A program made the position numbers and the translations under genes. Source: Marinomonas algarum (GTDB lineage: Bacteria > Pseudomonadota > Gammaproteobacteria > Pseudomonadales > Marinomonadaceae). From it: a DNA stretch of 64,000 bases. Where the stretch lies: NCBI RefSeq assembly GCF_020532605.1, contig NZ_JAJATW010000001.1, positions 186,001-250,000 on the forward strand, read 5' to 3'. Shown piece after piece: positions 42,359-53,825 of the stretch. Each line of letters begins with the position of its first letter. The first letter of the stretch is position 1. The notes under the pieces were generated by a model. It was not told the origin of the DNA and did no database searches. It saw only the letters and a list, made by a program, of their open reading frames with translations.

Positions 42359-44743
42359 CTATCCCCTTACAACGGCTCCTAACTGATCCGCCAAAGCGGT
42401 GACAGTTTTTTCGACAGAGTTGTTTACTTCTTCATCACTAAGAGTGTGTGATGGATGCTGCCACGTCAAGCCCAATGCGACACTTTTTTTCGATTCATCA
42501 ATGCCCTGGCCTTGATAAATATCGAATACCAGCACAGCTTTAAAAGCATCACCGGCCGCGTCCGCTATGACCTTTTCAAGTTGACTAACAGGTACATCAC
42601 GGTCCACCAGCAATGCCAGGTCTCTTCTAACTTCAGGAAAGCGAGACACAGACTGATATTGTGGCAGCTGAGCATCAAGCACGGCGTCTAAAGCAATATC
42701 AAACACATAAATAGGCTGATTGGCGCCTAATGACTTAGCAAGCTGAGGGTGCAACTCCCCCATCAGACCAACAAACTTGCCTCCAACGAACAGATCTGCA
42801 GAACGGCCTGGGTGCAAAAACTCACACTGAGAGCGCTCATAACTTGGACGATCACCGTCGTTTAAAGCAAACAAGGCTTCAACGTGGGCTTTTAAGTCAT
42901 AAAAATCCACTTTCTCACTGCCGTGATACCAGCCTTCAGGGTAACGAGACCCCGCAATAAGACCTGAAATTTGCTGCTGCTGATCCAACTCAGACAACGC
43001 CTCAACAGACCCAATAAAGCGACGACCTGTTTCAAACAGACGAACACGGGATTGCTGACGATTCTGGTTATGCAAGTACGCCTTCACCAAACCTGGCACT
43101 AAACTAGGTCGCATAACCCCCATATCAACTGAAATAGGGTTTGCTAATGGCACAGGCTCAATCGCCGGTAAAAACTGTTTACTCAGCACAGGATCAATAA
43201 AACTGTAAGTCACCGCTTCTTGATAGCCTTGAGACACCAAAATAGAACGCAACGCCTGTATTTGTGCTTTTGATTCTGACAATGGTGTAAAGTTAACCGC
43301 CGCCGTTGGCATGGAAGAAGGCAAATTGTCATACCCGTAGATGCGAGCGACTTCCTCAATCAAATCCGCCTCAATAGCAATATCAAAGCGATGTGATGGC
43401 GCTTTTGTTACCCACTCCTGATCCGTTACCTCAACCATTTCCAGACCCAGACGCGTCAAAATATCGGTCACAAGTGACTGATCAATAGACACAGCAAGGT
43501 ACTGATCAAGCTTCTTACGGCGCAATGTCACGATCATTGCCTCAGGAAGAGAGCCTTCGTCAACGGTATGGGTTATCGGGCCGGCATTACCACCTGCGAT
43601 ATCTAACACGAGCGCGGTAGCACGCTCCATCGCTTTTTCTTGTAAAGTGGCATCAACACCACGCTCATAACGATGAGAAGCATCTGTATGCAAACCATAA
43701 GAACGCGCTTTTCCAGCCAGAGCAATAGGGGCAAAGAACGCACTCTCAAGAAAGATATCTTGTGTCTCCGTGGTGACACCTGATCCCTCACCGCCCATCA
43801 CACCCGCAATAGCCAATGCCTTAGATTCATCTGCGATCACCATAGTGTCTTCGCGGAGCGTGACATCTTGACCATCAAGCAAAGTAATTTGTTCGCCCTG
43901 CGTCGCCATTCGTACAACCACAGAATTCGATAAGTTCGACAAATCAAAAGCGTGCATCGGTTGACCAAGCTCAAGCATGACGTAGTTGGTAATATCAACA
44001 ATAGGATCAATGGAGCGAATACCACTACGACGCAGTTTCTCTACCATCCATAAAGGTGTTTCAACCGCAACATTAACACCACGGATAACACGACCTAAAT
44101 AACGAGGACAAGCTTTAGGCGCCTCAACACGAACAGGAAAGACGTCTTCCAATGTTGTTACGGCTGGCACGATCTGTACAGGCGTTAAATCTACTTTATT
44201 CAGTACGCCAACTTCACGAGCCAAACCAGCAAGACTTAAACAATCGCTACGGTTCGGCGTCAAATCAACATCAATAATGCAATCGTCTAAATCTAAGAAA
44301 GCACGGAAATCTTCACCAACGGGAGCCGATAACGGCAATTCCATAATACCGTCGTGATCATCACTCAAACCTAATTCGGAAGCAGAACACAGCATGCCAA
44401 ATGATTCCACTTGACGCAGCTTTGCTTTTTTTATCTTAAAATCTTCCCCTAATACAGCACCAATCTTTGCGAAGGGAATTTTAATACCTGCTCGCGCATT
44501 AGGCGCACCACATACCACTTGAAACGTCTCAACGCCGTCAGAGACCTGGCAAACTCTTAACTTATCCGCATTGGGATGCTGCTCAGCCGCGGTTATTTCA
44601 CCTACGACAACACCCGAAAAAGCAGACGCCACAGACAGTACTTCATCTACTTCTAGGCCTGCCAAAGTAATTTGAGCAACCAATTCATCGCTGCCGATTG
44701 CTGGATTGACCCATTCTCTTAGCCAATTTTCACTGATTTTCAT
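42359..44743 (-). CDS. pheT: Phenylalanyl-tRNA synthetase beta subunit
   Basis: 794 residues, full length. The N-terminal OB-fold tRNA-binding domain (about 39-148, [23 protein letters not shown]) is followed by the B3/B4 editing domain (about 200-370, with [12 protein letters not shown] and [13 protein letters not shown]), B5, and a C-terminal anticodon-binding FDX-ACB domain ([18 protein letters not shown], about 700-793). With PheS it makes the alpha2-beta2 enzyme that charges tRNA-Phe and edits Tyr-tRNA-Phe. It starts 22 bases after pheS. Confidence 0.98.
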   Translation of the reverse strand: MKISENWLREWVNPAIGSDELVAQITLAGLEVDEVLSVASAFSGVVVGEITAAEQHPNADKLRVCQVSDGVETFQVVCGAPNARAGIKIPFAKIGAVLGEDFKIKKAKLRQVESFGMLCSASELGLSDDHDGIMELPLSAPVGEDFRAFLDLDDCIIDVDLTPNRSDCLSLAGLAREVGVLNKVDLTPVQIVPAVTTLEDVFPVRVEAPKACPRYLGRVIRGVNVAVETPLWMVEKLRRSGIRSIDPIVDITNYVMLELGQPMHAFDLSNLSNSVVVRMATQGEQITLLDGQDVTLREDTMVIADESKALAIAGVMGGEGSGVTTETQDIFLESAFFAPIALAGKARSYGLHTDASHRYERGVDATLQEKAMERATALVLDIAGGNAGPITHTVDEGSLPEAMIVTLRRKKLDQYLAVSIDQSLVTDILTRLGLEMVEVTDQEWVTKAPSHRFDIAIEADLIEEVARIYGYDNLPSSMPTAAVNFTPLSESKAQIQALRSILVSQGYQEAVTYSFIDPVLSKQFLPAIEPVPLANPISVDMGVMRPSLVPGLVKAYLHNQNRQQSRVRLFETGRRFIGSVEALSELDQQQQISGLIAGSRYPEGWYHGSEKVDFYDLKAHVEALFALNDGDRPSYERSQCEFLHPGRSADLFVGGKFVGLMGELHPQLAKSLGANQPIYVFDIALDAVLDAQLPQYQSVSRFPEVRRDLALLVDRDVPVSQLEKVIADAAGDAFKAVLVFDIYQGQGIDESKKSVALGLTWQHPSHTLSDEEVNNSVEKTVTALADQLGAVVRG

Positions 44744-44765
44744 ACATACACCCTAGGTCAATTGG

Positions 44766-45764
<999 letters not shown>

Positions 45765-45783
45765 TCATACTCCAAAAAATAAA

Positions 45784-45814
45784 ATAGGGGAAGAACCTGT
45801 GGCTCTTCCCCTAT
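45784..45814 (-). terminator. Hairpin terminator/attenuator between rplT and pheS
   Basis: ATAGGGGAAGAGCC and GGTTCTTCCCCTAT pair perfectly apart from a short loop, and the minus-strand sequence after it is TTTATTTTTT. It should reduce read-through from the ribosomal genes into pheST. In Escherichia coli pheST is controlled by attenuation here, but no phenylalanine-rich leader peptide is evident. Confidence 0.75.
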
Positions 45815-45892
45815 CAAAGACTGCATTGAATGACTCATTTCCATCAGACAAATATCTACTAAAAATGAATCACTCTAAGGCTACGTCAGAAA

Positions 45893-46249
45893 TTAAGCCA
45901 AGCTTGCTTTCGCTTTTTCAACGATAGCAGCAAACACTTCTTTCTCGTACACAGCTAGGTCAGCCAGTACCTTACGGTCAATTTCAATAGCCGCTTTTTT
46001 CAAGCCAGCAATGAAACGGCTGTAAGACATACCATTGATACGTGCAGCAGCGTTAATACGTGCAATCCACAATGCGCGGAATTGACGTTTACGTTGACGA
46101 CGGTCACGGTATTGGTATTGACCAGCTTTGATAACAGCTTGTTTTGCTACACGAAATACACGGCTACGTGCACCATAGTAACCTTTAGCTTGCTTTAAAA
46201 TCTTCTTGTGACGGCGACGAGCCTGAACACCACGTTTTACGCGAGGCAT
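45893..46249 (-). CDS. rplT: 50S ribosomal protein L20
   Basis: 118 residues, normal length: [49 protein letters not shown] and [23 protein letters not shown]20 binds 23S rRNA early in assembly and, in other bacteria, represses the rpmI-rplT message. Confidence 0.98.
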   Translation of the reverse strand: MPRVKRGVQARRRHKKILKQAKGYYGARSRVFRVAKQAVIKAGQYQYRDRRQRKRQFRALWIARINAAARINGMSYSRFIAGLKKAAIEIDRKVLADLAVYEKEVFAAIVEKAKASLA

Positions 46250-46295
46250 AATATAAACCTTATACTAATGAATTAATAAACTTAAAAATCGAGAC

Positions 46296-46490
46296 TTAGA
46301 TGTACGGCAACATGCGTACGATCAAAGCTTTATCGCTCTGTGCAACTTGGTTCAAAGAACGAAGATGACGCTTACGCTTAGTCGATTTTTTAGTCAAAAT
46401 GTGACTAGTATGAGACTGCTTATGCTTAAAACCATTCGCGGTACGTTTGAAGCGCTTAGATGCGCCACTGTGTGACTTAATTTTGGACAT
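46296..46490 (-). CDS. rpmI: 50S ribosomal protein L35
   Basis: 64 residues: [42 protein letters not shown] and the end RMLPYI. Its place between infC and rplT is conserved. L35 is a small, strongly basic protein of the large ribosomal subunit. Confidence 0.98.
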   Translation of the reverse strand: MSKIKSHSGASKRFKRTANGFKHKQSHTSHILTKKSTKRKRHLRSLNQVAQSDKALIVRMLPYI

Positions 46491-46538
46491 GATAAAACCA
46501 CTCTCGCATTCGTTAATGTTGGTGTAATTTATTAAAAA

Positions 46539-47072
46539 TTACTTCTTCTTTTTGGGGCCTAGCACCATAGTCAATTGACGACCTTCCATTTTCGCAGCTT
46601 GCTCCACGGAACCATAATCCTCTAAGTCTTGAGCGACTCGATTCATAAGTTGCATGCCAAGCTCCTGATGGGCCATTTCACGACCACGGTATCGTAATGA
46701 CACCTTAGCCTTATCCCCGCCTTCAAGGAAACGTATCAGGTTGCGGAGTTTTACCTGATAATCCCCTTCCTCCGTCCCTGGACGGAATTTCATTTCTTTC
46801 ACTTGGATTTGCTTCGCATTTTTCTTCTGGGCAGCTTTCGCTTTCTTTGCCTCAAAAATATGCTTACCATAGTCCATGATTTTACAAACAATCGGATCGG
46901 AATCAGCAATTTGCACTAGGTCAAGGGTTGCTTCTTGAGCCGCCTTTAGCGCTTCCTCAATCGAAACAACACCAATTTGTTCACCATCAGCCGCAATTAA
47001 ACGGACTTCTGTTGCTCGAATGTTCTCGTTGATTTGAGGACGCTGCTTACTAGCTGCACGCCCACGATTCAT
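46539..47072 (-). CDS. infC: Translation initiation factor IF-3
   Basis: 177 residues. N domain ([45 protein letters not shown]), linker with [31 protein letters not shown], and C domain ([27 protein letters not shown]). The start here reads as a normal ATG, where enterobacterial infC uses AUU to autoregulate. AAAGG lies only four bases ahead of it, so another start is possible. It begins 8 bases after thrS. Confidence 0.97.
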   Translation of the reverse strand: MNRGRAASKQRPQINENIRATEVRLIAADGEQIGVVSIEEALKAAQEATLDLVQIADSDPIVCKIMDYGKHIFEAKKAKAAQKKNAKQIQVKEMKFRPGTEEGDYQVKLRNLIRFLEGGDKAKVSLRYRGREMAHQELGMQLMNRVAQDLEDYGSVEQAAKMEGRQLTMVLGPKKKK

Positions 47073-47080
47073 ATTACCTT

Positions 47081-49018
47081 TTATAGTACTATCTCCACTT
47101 CTTGTTTACGGCTACGGCGAGCAATTTCTTGTTGAAGCAAACCTTCAAAATCAGAAATACTCATCACTCCAAGGTCGTCGCCAGTACGAGTTCGAACAGC
47201 AACTTGCTGTTGCTCAACTTCTTTATCACCGACAACAATCATATAAGGGACTCTTTGAAGAGTATGCTCACGGATTTTAAACCCGATCTTCTCGTTTCTC
47301 AAGTCCAGTTTTGCTCTAAAGCCATTTGAATTCAATCTTTTTTCCAAATCGGCGCAATAGTCTGCCTGACGATCTGTTATATTCATGATAACAACTTGTT
47401 CAGGTGCAAGCCATACCGGAAAAGCTCCCTCTGTTTCCTCGATCAAAATACCGATGAAACGCTCTAAAGAACCAACGATGGCACGGTGCAGCATAACAGG
47501 CGTTTGCCGAGAACCATCTTCTGACACATATTGCGCCCCCAAACGAGTCGGCATTGAGAAATCAACCTGAATGGTCCCACACTGCCAAACACGGCCGATG
47601 GCATCTTTTAAAGAGAATTCAACTTTAGGCCCGTAAAACGCGCCCTCACCTGGCAACTCTTCCCAATCCAGCCCTGCCAAATCTAGCGCATCAGACAACG
47701 CCTTTTCTGCTTTATCCCACACCTCATCAGACCCAACACGCTGTTCAGGTCGGGTAGATAACCTATAAATAATGCTCTCAAAACCAAAGTCTTCGTACAC
47801 TTCATGCAATAGATCAATAAACTCAGACACTTCTTGCTGAATTTGACCTTCTGTCACAAAGATATGCCCATCGTCTTGAACAAAATTACGGACACGCATA
47901 ATACCATGCAGAGCACCTGACGGCTCATTACGGTGACAAGAGCCAAACTCAGCCATACGGAATGGTAGATCACGGTAGCTTTTTAGCCCTTGATTATACA
48001 CTTGGATATGACAAGGGCAGTTCATTGGCTTAACGGCATAATCACGATTTTCAGAATGCGTGGTAAACATATTTTCATGATATTTACCCCAATGCCCAGA
48101 TTTTTCCCAGAGCACACGGTCTACAATCTGCGGCGTTTTCACTTCTTGATAGTTATTATCAAGCTGTTTCTGACGCATGTACTGTTCAACAACTTGATAT
48201 AAACGCCAACCTTTAGGATGCCAAAACACCATGCCCGGTGCTTCTTCCTGAACATGAAAAAGATCCAGCTTTTTGCCCAACTTACGATGGTCACGCTTTT
48301 CTGCTTCCTCGATGCGTGTCAAATACGCTTTCAGCTCTTTTTTATCATTCCAAGCCGTACCGTAGATACGTTGTAGCTGCTCATTATTAGAATCACCACG
48401 CCAGTACGCACCGGCCAGTTTCATCAATTTAAAATGACGCAACACACGCGTATTCGCTATATGAGGACCACGACACATATCTAAGTATTCTTCGTGGTAG
48501 TAAAGACCCACGTCTTGAACACTGCCATCCATGTCATCAATCAAGGCAACCTTGTATGTTTCATCACGATCAACGAACAACTGACGCGCTTCTGCGACTG
48601 GCGTCATTTTCTTGATAACATCGTAATCGGTTTTCACCAATTCACCGATGCGTTTTTCTATTGCCGCTAAATCTTCTGGCGTAAAAGGACGCTCATAAGC
48701 AATATCGTAGTAAAACCCTTCATCAATAACTGGCCCAATCGCCATTTTTGCGGTGGGATACAATTGCTTTACAGCGTGCCCAACAAGGTGAGCAAAAGAA
48801 TGTCGAATGATCTCAACACCTTCAGCGTCTTTCCCTGTCACTATGCTCACATTAGCATCGTCAGAAATCAGCTCACAGGCATCAACAAGTTGACCATTAA
48901 TACGACCTGCGACGGTTGCTTTAGCAAGACCAGGACCGATGTCTTCGGCAACTTGCAAAACAGTGACAGGATTTGAAAAAGAACGTTGGCTGCCATCAGG
49001 CAAAGTAATTACAGGCAT
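47081..49018 (-). CDS. thrS: Threonyl-tRNA synthetase
   Basis: 645 residues. TGS domain (1-61, [20 protein letters not shown]), tRNA_SAD editing domain (about 65-225, [18 protein letters not shown] and [11 protein letters not shown]), class II core with the zinc cysteine in [10 protein letters not shown] (about 335), [21 protein letters not shown] and [21 protein letters not shown] (motif 3), then an anticodon-binding domain (about 540-640). Upstream minus-strand leader 49019-49250 may carry the tRNA-like operator used by ThrS for self-repression in enterics; I could not confirm it. Confidence 0.98.
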   Translation of the reverse strand: MPVITLPDGSQRSFSNPVTVLQVAEDIGPGLAKATVAGRINGQLVDACELISDDANVSIVTGKDAEGVEIIRHSFAHLVGHAVKQLYPTAKMAIGPVIDEGFYYDIAYERPFTPEDLAAIEKRIGELVKTDYDVIKKMTPVAEARQLFVDRDETYKVALIDDMDGSVQDVGLYYHEEYLDMCRGPHIANTRVLRHFKLMKLAGAYWRGDSNNEQLQRIYGTAWNDKKELKAYLTRIEEAEKRDHRKLGKKLDLFHVQEEAPGMVFWHPKGWRLYQVVEQYMRQKQLDNNYQEVKTPQIVDRVLWEKSGHWGKYHENMFTTHSENRDYAVKPMNCPCHIQVYNQGLKSYRDLPFRMAEFGSCHRNEPSGALHGIMRVRNFVQDDGHIFVTEGQIQQEVSEFIDLLHEVYEDFGFESIIYRLSTRPEQRVGSDEVWDKAEKALSDALDLAGLDWEELPGEGAFYGPKVEFSLKDAIGRVWQCGTIQVDFSMPTRLGAQYVSEDGSRQTPVMLHRAIVGSLERFIGILIEETEGAFPVWLAPEQVVIMNITDRQADYCADLEKRLNSNGFRAKLDLRNEKIGFKIREHTLQRVPYMIVVGDKEVEQQQVAVRTRTGDDLGVMSISDFEGLLQQEIARRSRKQEVEIVL

Positions 49019-49250
49019 TTTATTCCCCTATCGGAGTCAGTGGTGCTCCATACCAAAGAGCACATGTAAATTTCATCACGTAAACTATCACTTTTAGGAT
49101 CACCACGCGACTCTATTTTTATCAGGTCAATAGGTAGAGCCTGTCTATATCAATAAAAATCAAGTGTTTTTTGTGCATTTAAGCCATGGACATTCTCTGC
49201 ACTCAGAGTAAAATCATCAGTCGTTTCACACACTTTAGATATTAGGCACT

Positions 49251-49877
49251 ATGGATCTCAAAACACTTGACGACTACTGCATCGAGACCACCCAATCAGA
49301 ACCTGAGTTACTGGTTGAGTTGGTTGAAAAAACGTATTCAGACATGGGCTACCCGGATAAGTTGTCAGGCAAGACCATTGGCCGTACATTGAAGTTACTG
49401 ACGAAGATTGCTCAGCCTAAACGCGCCCTTGAAATAGGTATGTTTACAGGTTATTCAGCATTGTCTATCGCTGAAGGCATGTCTAAAGATGGTCAGCTTA
49501 TTTGCTGTGAAACCAATCCCAGAGCCATCGAATTTGCTCAGTCTTTCTTTGATCGAAGCGAATTTGGGCACAAAATCCAAGCGATCTTTGGCCCTGCTCT
49601 TGAAACAATAGAAAATCTAGACGGTTTGTTTGACCTTGTGTTTATCGATGCGGACAAGCGTAATTATTTAAACTATTACGAAGCCGTACTGCCCATCGTT
49701 CGATCGGGCGGTTTAATTATTATTGATAACTCGGTATGGCATGGACGCGTTCTAGACCCCAAAGAGAACAGCGACATCGCTGTTAATCAACTCAACCGTT
49801 TGATTGCACAAGATAAACGCGTTGAAAACGTGCATTTAAATGTACGTGACGGATTAAATATCGTCGTAAAACACTAA
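49251..49877 (+). CDS. O-methyltransferase, CCoAOMT-like
   Basis: 208 residues. Motif I ALEIGMFTGYSALSIAEG (about 61-78) binds SAM; ETNPRAIEFAQSFF, FDLVFIDADKRNYLNYYEAVLP (about 125-146, metal-binding Asp) and GGLIIIDNSVWHGRVLDP (about 152-169) follow. This is the class I, divalent-metal-dependent family of caffeoyl-CoA and catechol O-methyltransferases. Bacterial members methylate small phenolics or are of unknown target. Divergent from thrS; hairpin at 49893-49930 follows the stop. Confidence 0.9.
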   Translation: MDLKTLDDYCIETTQSEPELLVELVEKTYSDMGYPDKLSGKTIGRTLKLLTKIAQPKRALEIGMFTGYSALSIAEGMSKDGQLICCETNPRAIEFAQSFFDRSEFGHKIQAIFGPALETIENLDGLFDLVFIDADKRNYLNYYEAVLPIVRSGGLIIIDNSVWHGRVLDPKENSDIAVNQLNRLIAQDKRVENVHLNVRDGLNIVVKH

Positions 49878-49892
49878 CCCCATTCTTTATAA

Positions 49893-49930
49893 CACCCAGT
49901 CACTTGAGCCTATCCTTGAGTGATTGGGTG
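49893..49930 (+). terminator. Hairpin after the O-methyltransferase gene
   Basis: CACCCAGTCACT (49893-49904) pairs with AGTGATTGGGTG (49919-49930), one G-T pair. No T tract follows, so termination would be weak or Rho-assisted. Confidence 0.45.
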
Positions 49931-49970
49931 CTATGCGTTCTATTAAGACATTAATTAAGAGGCAACGATT

Positions 49971-50672
49971 TTGGTCGTTTTTAAAATCACGAATAACATT
50001 TCTGGAAAACACTATATTGGCACATCGTTTAATAGCGGCTTTCAGCGCTTTGAGCAGTATGTTGAGGCCACTGCAGAAGGCCTTGATTTCCCTCTGTACA
50101 ATGACATCAGAGAAAACGGTGTAGACGCCTTTACCGTTGAAGAGCTTTACGAAACAACGGACAAGCAAGAACTTTACGAACTTGAAACAGACTACATCAC
50201 TATTTACAACGGCGAGAGTCTACGCGGTTACAAAATTGCTCAAACCGCCGAAAAAACTGCGGGCCTGAGCTTTGGCAAAAAAGCCATGTTTGATGCAAAC
50301 GGTGTGTCGACCGCAGAGCAACCTAAAAAAACACGCAAGACGGCGACCAAGAAAGCCGTTGAGCTGCCAAAAAAAATCGTTGAGCCTGCACCAACCGCGA
50401 AGTCATTTTTTGGTGAATTGATTGGCGAAGATCGTTTAGATACGCCAGCCGTTGCAACGGAAGAAAAAAAGAAAAAAGCGGCCCCTCGCGCAAAAAGCAA
50501 AGCCAGCATACAAAAAATGCTAAATGAGGCTGAAAGAGCCGCCAAAAAAGAACGTGAAGAAACACTAAAGTCACAACAGCAAGCTGAAGCTGATGAAATG
50601 GCTCTGATCATGGCAAAGATTGATGTCACATCAAAATCTGCCACGTCAGCTTTTCGTCGTCGCAAAGGCTAA
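49971..50672 (+). CDS. GIY-YIG nuclease-like protein with basic Ala/Lys-rich tail
   Basis: 233 residues from a TTG start at 49971 with AAGAGG ahead. Residues 2-85 look like a GIY-YIG domain: VVFKITNNISGKHYIGTS in place of GIY/YIG, an arginine in FQRFEQYVEA, and the glutamate-bearing TDYITIYNGESLRGYKI. Residues 95-233 are low-complexity, rich in Lys, Ala, Glu and Thr (KKTRKTATKKAVELPKK; EEKKKKAAPRAKSK), probably a flexible nucleic-acid-binding tail with one helix near EAERAAKKEREETLKSQQQ. It is alone, with a strong terminator. Catalytic activity is plausible but unproven. Confidence 0.75.
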   Translation: MVVFKITNNISGKHYIGTSFNSGFQRFEQYVEATAEGLDFPLYNDIRENGVDAFTVEELYETTDKQELYELETDYITIYNGESLRGYKIAQTAEKTAGLSFGKKAMFDANGVSTAEQPKKTRKTATKKAVELPKKIVEPAPTAKSFFGELIGEDRLDTPAVATEEKKKKAAPRAKSKASIQKMLNEAERAAKKEREETLKSQQQAEADEMALIMAKIDVTSKSATSAFRRRKG

Positions 50673-50710
50673 CGCACAAAGCAACTAGACAACACAAGAC
50701 GGTTTAGTAC

Positions 50711-50748
50711 AAAAAAGCTCAGGCGATTATGTCGCCTGAGCTTTTTTT
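50711..50748. terminator. Bidirectional terminator between GIY-YIG gene and DAHP synthase gene
   Basis: AAAAAAGCTCAGGCGA and TCGCCTGAGCTTTTTT form a 16-base perfect stem with a short loop. It serves both converging genes. Confidence 0.9.
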
Positions 50749-50831
50749 GATTCTAGCTTTGATCCCAGTACTGATCGTCAATACCTACTACCAACACTAT
50801 TACCAATATATCAATACAAAGACACCAACCA

Positions 50832-52178
50832 CTAGCCTCTTGCTTTCTTTAGTGTCTCAGAAATCATGAAGGCCAACTCTAGGGATTGATCCGCATTAAG
50901 GCGAGGATCACAGTGAGTATGGTAACGATCGGCTAAATCTGCTTCCGTCACTTCAAACGCACCACCGACACATTCGGTGACATTTTGGCCGGTCATTTCG
51001 AAATGTACGCCACCCGCATAGCTACCTTCTGCATTATGCACTTGAAAGAATTGCTGAACTTCTTTTAATACATCATCAACACGACGCGTTTTGTAGCCCG
51101 TTGATGCCTTGACGGTGTTTCCATGCATAGGATCACTGCTCCACACGACGTTTTTACCTTCTCGCTGAATCGCCTGAATCAGCTTAGGCATGCCCTCTTC
51201 TACTTTATCTGCACCCATGCGAACAATGATATTTAAGCGACCCGCTTCGTTGTTAGGGTTCAGCACATCACACAATTTCAACAGGTCTTCAGGGTCCATT
51301 GTCGGCCCCGCTTTTACACCAATTGGATTTTGTACGCCGCGTAAAAACTCAACATGAGCACCATCCAGTTGACGTGTGCGGTCGCCAATCCATAACATAT
51401 GCGCTGAACAGTCGTACCACTCTCCCGTCAAACTGTCTTTACGCGTCAACGCTTGCTCATATGGCAAAAGAAGCGCCTCATGGGAGGTGTAAAAATCGGT
51501 TTCTTTAAACTGGCCAATGTCTGAGCCGACACCACACGCTTGCATAAATTGTAATGCATCATCAATTTTACTCGCCACACCTTGAAAACGACTGCCTGCG
51601 GGACTGGCGTTTAAAAAGTCTAGGTTCCACTGGTGCACCTGATGCAAATCGGCAAAGCCACCTTGAGCAAAAGCACGCAATAAGTTCATGGTCGCGGCGC
51701 TTTGATTATAGACCTGAACCAAACGCTCAGGATCAGGAATGCGCGCCGATTCGGAAAACTCGATACCGTTGATAATATCGCCACGATAACTTGGCAACTC
51801 AATACCGTTTGCCGTCTCCATGCCCGATGATCTTGGCTTAGCAAACTGACCCGCCATACGCCCAACTTTGACAACAGGGCATTTACCGGCGTAAGTCAAT
51901 ACAACCGCCATTTGCAGCATCACTTTAAAAGTGTCACGAATATTGTTGGCGTGAAATTCTGCAAAACTTTCTGCGCAGTCACCACCTTGTAATAAAAATG
52001 ACTGTCCATTTGCCACTTGAGCCAGCGCTTTTTTCAATTGACGCGCTTCACCCGCAAACACAAGAGGAGGCATTTTACCTAACGTACTTTCTACCTGAGC
52101 CAAATGCTCAGCACTTGGATAAACCGGCTGCTGTAATGCCGTTTTATCTCTCCAACTTGTTAGTCCCCACTCTTTCAT
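50832..52178 (-). CDS. Class II 3-deoxy-7-phosphoheptulonate (DAHP) synthase
   Basis: 448 residues, the class II (plant-like) length. Signatures are [12 protein letters not shown] with the metal cysteine (about 80-91), [16 protein letters not shown] (about 121-136), [37 protein letters not shown] and [18 protein letters not shown]. The enzyme joins phosphoenolpyruvate and erythrose 4-phosphate in the first step of the shikimate pathway. Class II enzymes often answer to different feedback controls than AroFGH; in some species they serve phenazine or other secondary pathways, but no such genes are near. Confidence 0.95.
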   Translation of the reverse strand: MKEWGLTSWRDKTALQQPVYPSAEHLAQVESTLGKMPPLVFAGEARQLKKALAQVANGQSFLLQGGDCAESFAEFHANNIRDTFKVMLQMAVVLTYAGKCPVVKVGRMAGQFAKPRSSGMETANGIELPSYRGDIINGIEFSESARIPDPERLVQVYNQSAATMNLLRAFAQGGFADLHQVHQWNLDFLNASPAGSRFQGVASKIDDALQFMQACGVGSDIGQFKETDFYTSHEALLLPYEQALTRKDSLTGEWYDCSAHMLWIGDRTRQLDGAHVEFLRGVQNPIGVKAGPTMDPEDLLKLCDVLNPNNEAGRLNIIVRMGADKVEEGMPKLIQAIQREGKNVVWSSDPMHGNTVKASTGYKTRRVDDVLKEVQQFFQVHNAEGSYAGGVHFEMTGQNVTECVGGAFEVTEADLADRYHTHCDPRLNADQSLELAFMISETLKKARG

Positions 52179-52220
52179 AATACCTTACAACCTTTTTCTA
52201 CAAATAATATTCAATCGTGA

Positions 52221-52832
52221 TTAACGAGCAACCACCCATAAAATTTCAGCATCTTCTGCAGACAAAGAAACGAGGGCGTGTCCCATAGTGGCATCATAAT
52301 ACACGCTATCCCCTTCTTTTAATTCAATCGGCTCATAGAGTTCAGAGAAAAAATTAATTTTACCTTCTAGCACCAGGAGGAATTCTTCACCATCGTGGCG
52401 AACCCACTCTTTAAACTCCGCAAAAGACCTGGCACGCACCCGCGTTTTAAAGGGCACCATTTTCTTTCGACTAATAGAATAGTTTAACAGTTCATGCTCA
52501 TAGGTCGTGGTAGGATGAGGCTCACCCTTACCTTTACGGGTAATGTCTCGTCGTCCTGCAATGGAATACTCTGTTGCCTCAACAAACAGTTGCGGCAAAT
52601 CCATCTCAAGACCTTTAATAAGCTTTTGCACGATAGTGAAACTGGGGGAGACTTGATCGTTTTCTATTTTTGAGAGGGTAGAACGTGCAATTCCCGTTCT
52701 TCTCCCAACCTCTTCAAGCGTCCAACCTTTGGCAAGACGAATTTCTTTTACTCGCTTTCCTAACTCTAGCGGCTCAACAAAACGATCTGGATCTGAGGAT
52801 GTTGCGGTTTCTAATGAGGGACGACTGACCAT
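52221..52832 (-). CDS. XRE-cupin transcriptional regulator
   Basis: 203 residues: an N-terminal helix-turn-helix (about 24-80, GKRVKEIRLAKGWTLEEVGRRTGIARSTLSKIEND) and a C-terminal cupin domain (about 130-200, DGEEFLLVLEGKINFFSE, GDSVYYDATMGHALVS). The layout matches PuuR, SutR and other sensors of small metabolites. It is 42 bases from the DAHP synthase start on the same strand; it is transcribed ahead of that gene, so it may control it or only share a transcript. The ligand is not known. Confidence 0.9.
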   Translation of the reverse strand: MVSRPSLETATSSDPDRFVEPLELGKRVKEIRLAKGWTLEEVGRRTGIARSTLSKIENDQVSPSFTIVQKLIKGLEMDLPQLFVEATEYSIAGRRDITRKGKGEPHPTTTYEHELLNYSISRKKMVPFKTRVRARSFAEFKEWVRHDGEEFLLVLEGKINFFSELYEPIELKEGDSVYYDATMGHALVSLSAEDAEILWVVAR

Positions 52833-52958
52833 AAATTACTAATATGCGACTCGAAGGGTTGATTTATAAGATAATTTATAAAGCAACCCAGAGCAGAAAA
52901 CAATCCTAAATGCTGCCAAGCACAAAAAGCCTTTGGCTTGGCAAGCACTAAAGAAGGA

Positions 52959-53384
52959 TTATTTTAACCAAGGTGCCATGGCTGGCTCACAACGGGTTAA
53001 ATCAAACCCTTTTGCAGCAGCATAAGCAGATAAGGTATCAATATTTCCGCCTTTCGCGTTTTCTAGCAATACCCATAGAACAGTAGAACGTGTTCCGGTG
53101 CGACAAAAAGCAACCGTCTTTTTCTGCTCGGCAATTGCATTACCTTGCTGATCAATTTGAACTTGAGACAGCTTAGGAAGATCAATTGGGTTGGCAATAT
53201 ACTCAAGACCAAGCGCCTCTGCAGCTGCGCGAAGCTCGTCACCCACTGGCTGATCATCCGCCTCACCTTCAGGTCGGTTATTAATAACACGCTCAAAGCC
53301 TTGCTCTTTCAGCGAAGCAAGATCTTCCGCCACAAGTTGTGGTGTCGCAAAGTAATAAGCGTCTAGTTCAGCTAAGGTATTCAT
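52959..53384 (-). CDS. TIGR01244 family sulfur-transferase/phosphatase-like protein
   Basis: 141 residues. The Cx5R motif FCRTGTRS (around 94-101) gives a dual-specificity-phosphatase-type active loop, and GFERVINNRPEGEADDQP (about 29-46) is the diagnostic N-terminal block. Proteins of this type are fused to persulfide dioxygenases in some bacteria (Blh/BigR operons), hinting at sulfide or persulfide handling. Here it stands alone in a short minus-strand run ending 20 bases before... no shared operon is certain: ppiC lies just upstream. Confidence 0.85.
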   Translation of the reverse strand: MNTLAELDAYYFATPQLVAEDLASLKEQGFERVINNRPEGEADDQPVGDELRAAAEALGLEYIANPIDLPKLSQVQIDQQGNAIAEQKKTVAFCRTGTRSTVLWVLLENAKGGNIDTLSAYAAAKGFDLTRCEPAMAPWLK

Positions 53385-53404
53385 AACTTCTTCCTTTAAA
53401 AAAT

Positions 53405-53683
53405 TTAAGAACGATACAACACTTTTATGAGGTGAAAGCCAAATTGTGTCTTTATTGGCCCCTGCACCTTGTATAGCGGCCCATTAAAAACCGCCTTATC
53501 AAAGGCCGGAACCATATCGCCTTTTCGAAACTCACCAAGGTCTCCTCCCTTTTTTCCCGAAGGACAAATGGAGTATTGCTTAGCCAATTTATGAAAATCC
53601 GCTTTTTTATCAAGTTTCAATTTCAGTGAATCCGCTTCTGCTTTTGTTTTCACTAAAATATGACATGCGCTTGCGATAGACAT
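53405..53683 (-). CDS. ppiC: Parvulin-type peptidyl-prolyl cis-trans isomerase (PpiC)
   Basis: 92 residues, the size of a bare parvulin domain without signal peptide. [52 protein letters not shown] and [13 protein letters not shown] are the conserved blocks. It speeds prolyl isomerisation in cytosolic proteins. It is 20 bases upstream of the TIGR01244 gene on the same strand, so the two may be co-transcribed. Confidence 0.94.
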   Translation of the reverse strand: MSIASACHILVKTKAEADSLKLKLDKKADFHKLAKQYSICPSGKKGGDLGEFRKGDMVPAFDKAVFNGPLYKVQGPIKTQFGFHLIKVLYRS

Positions 53684-53825
53684 CTAACCCTCATCATTAT
53701 CAAAGAACTCATAAAACGTGCTATCTTGCTAAGTATAATAGAAGGATCTAATGACAATCACTAATCTTCTGTCAGTCTTAATAAGAAATAGAACTTATAT
53801 CAATTTATTAAAACGGAATACTACC

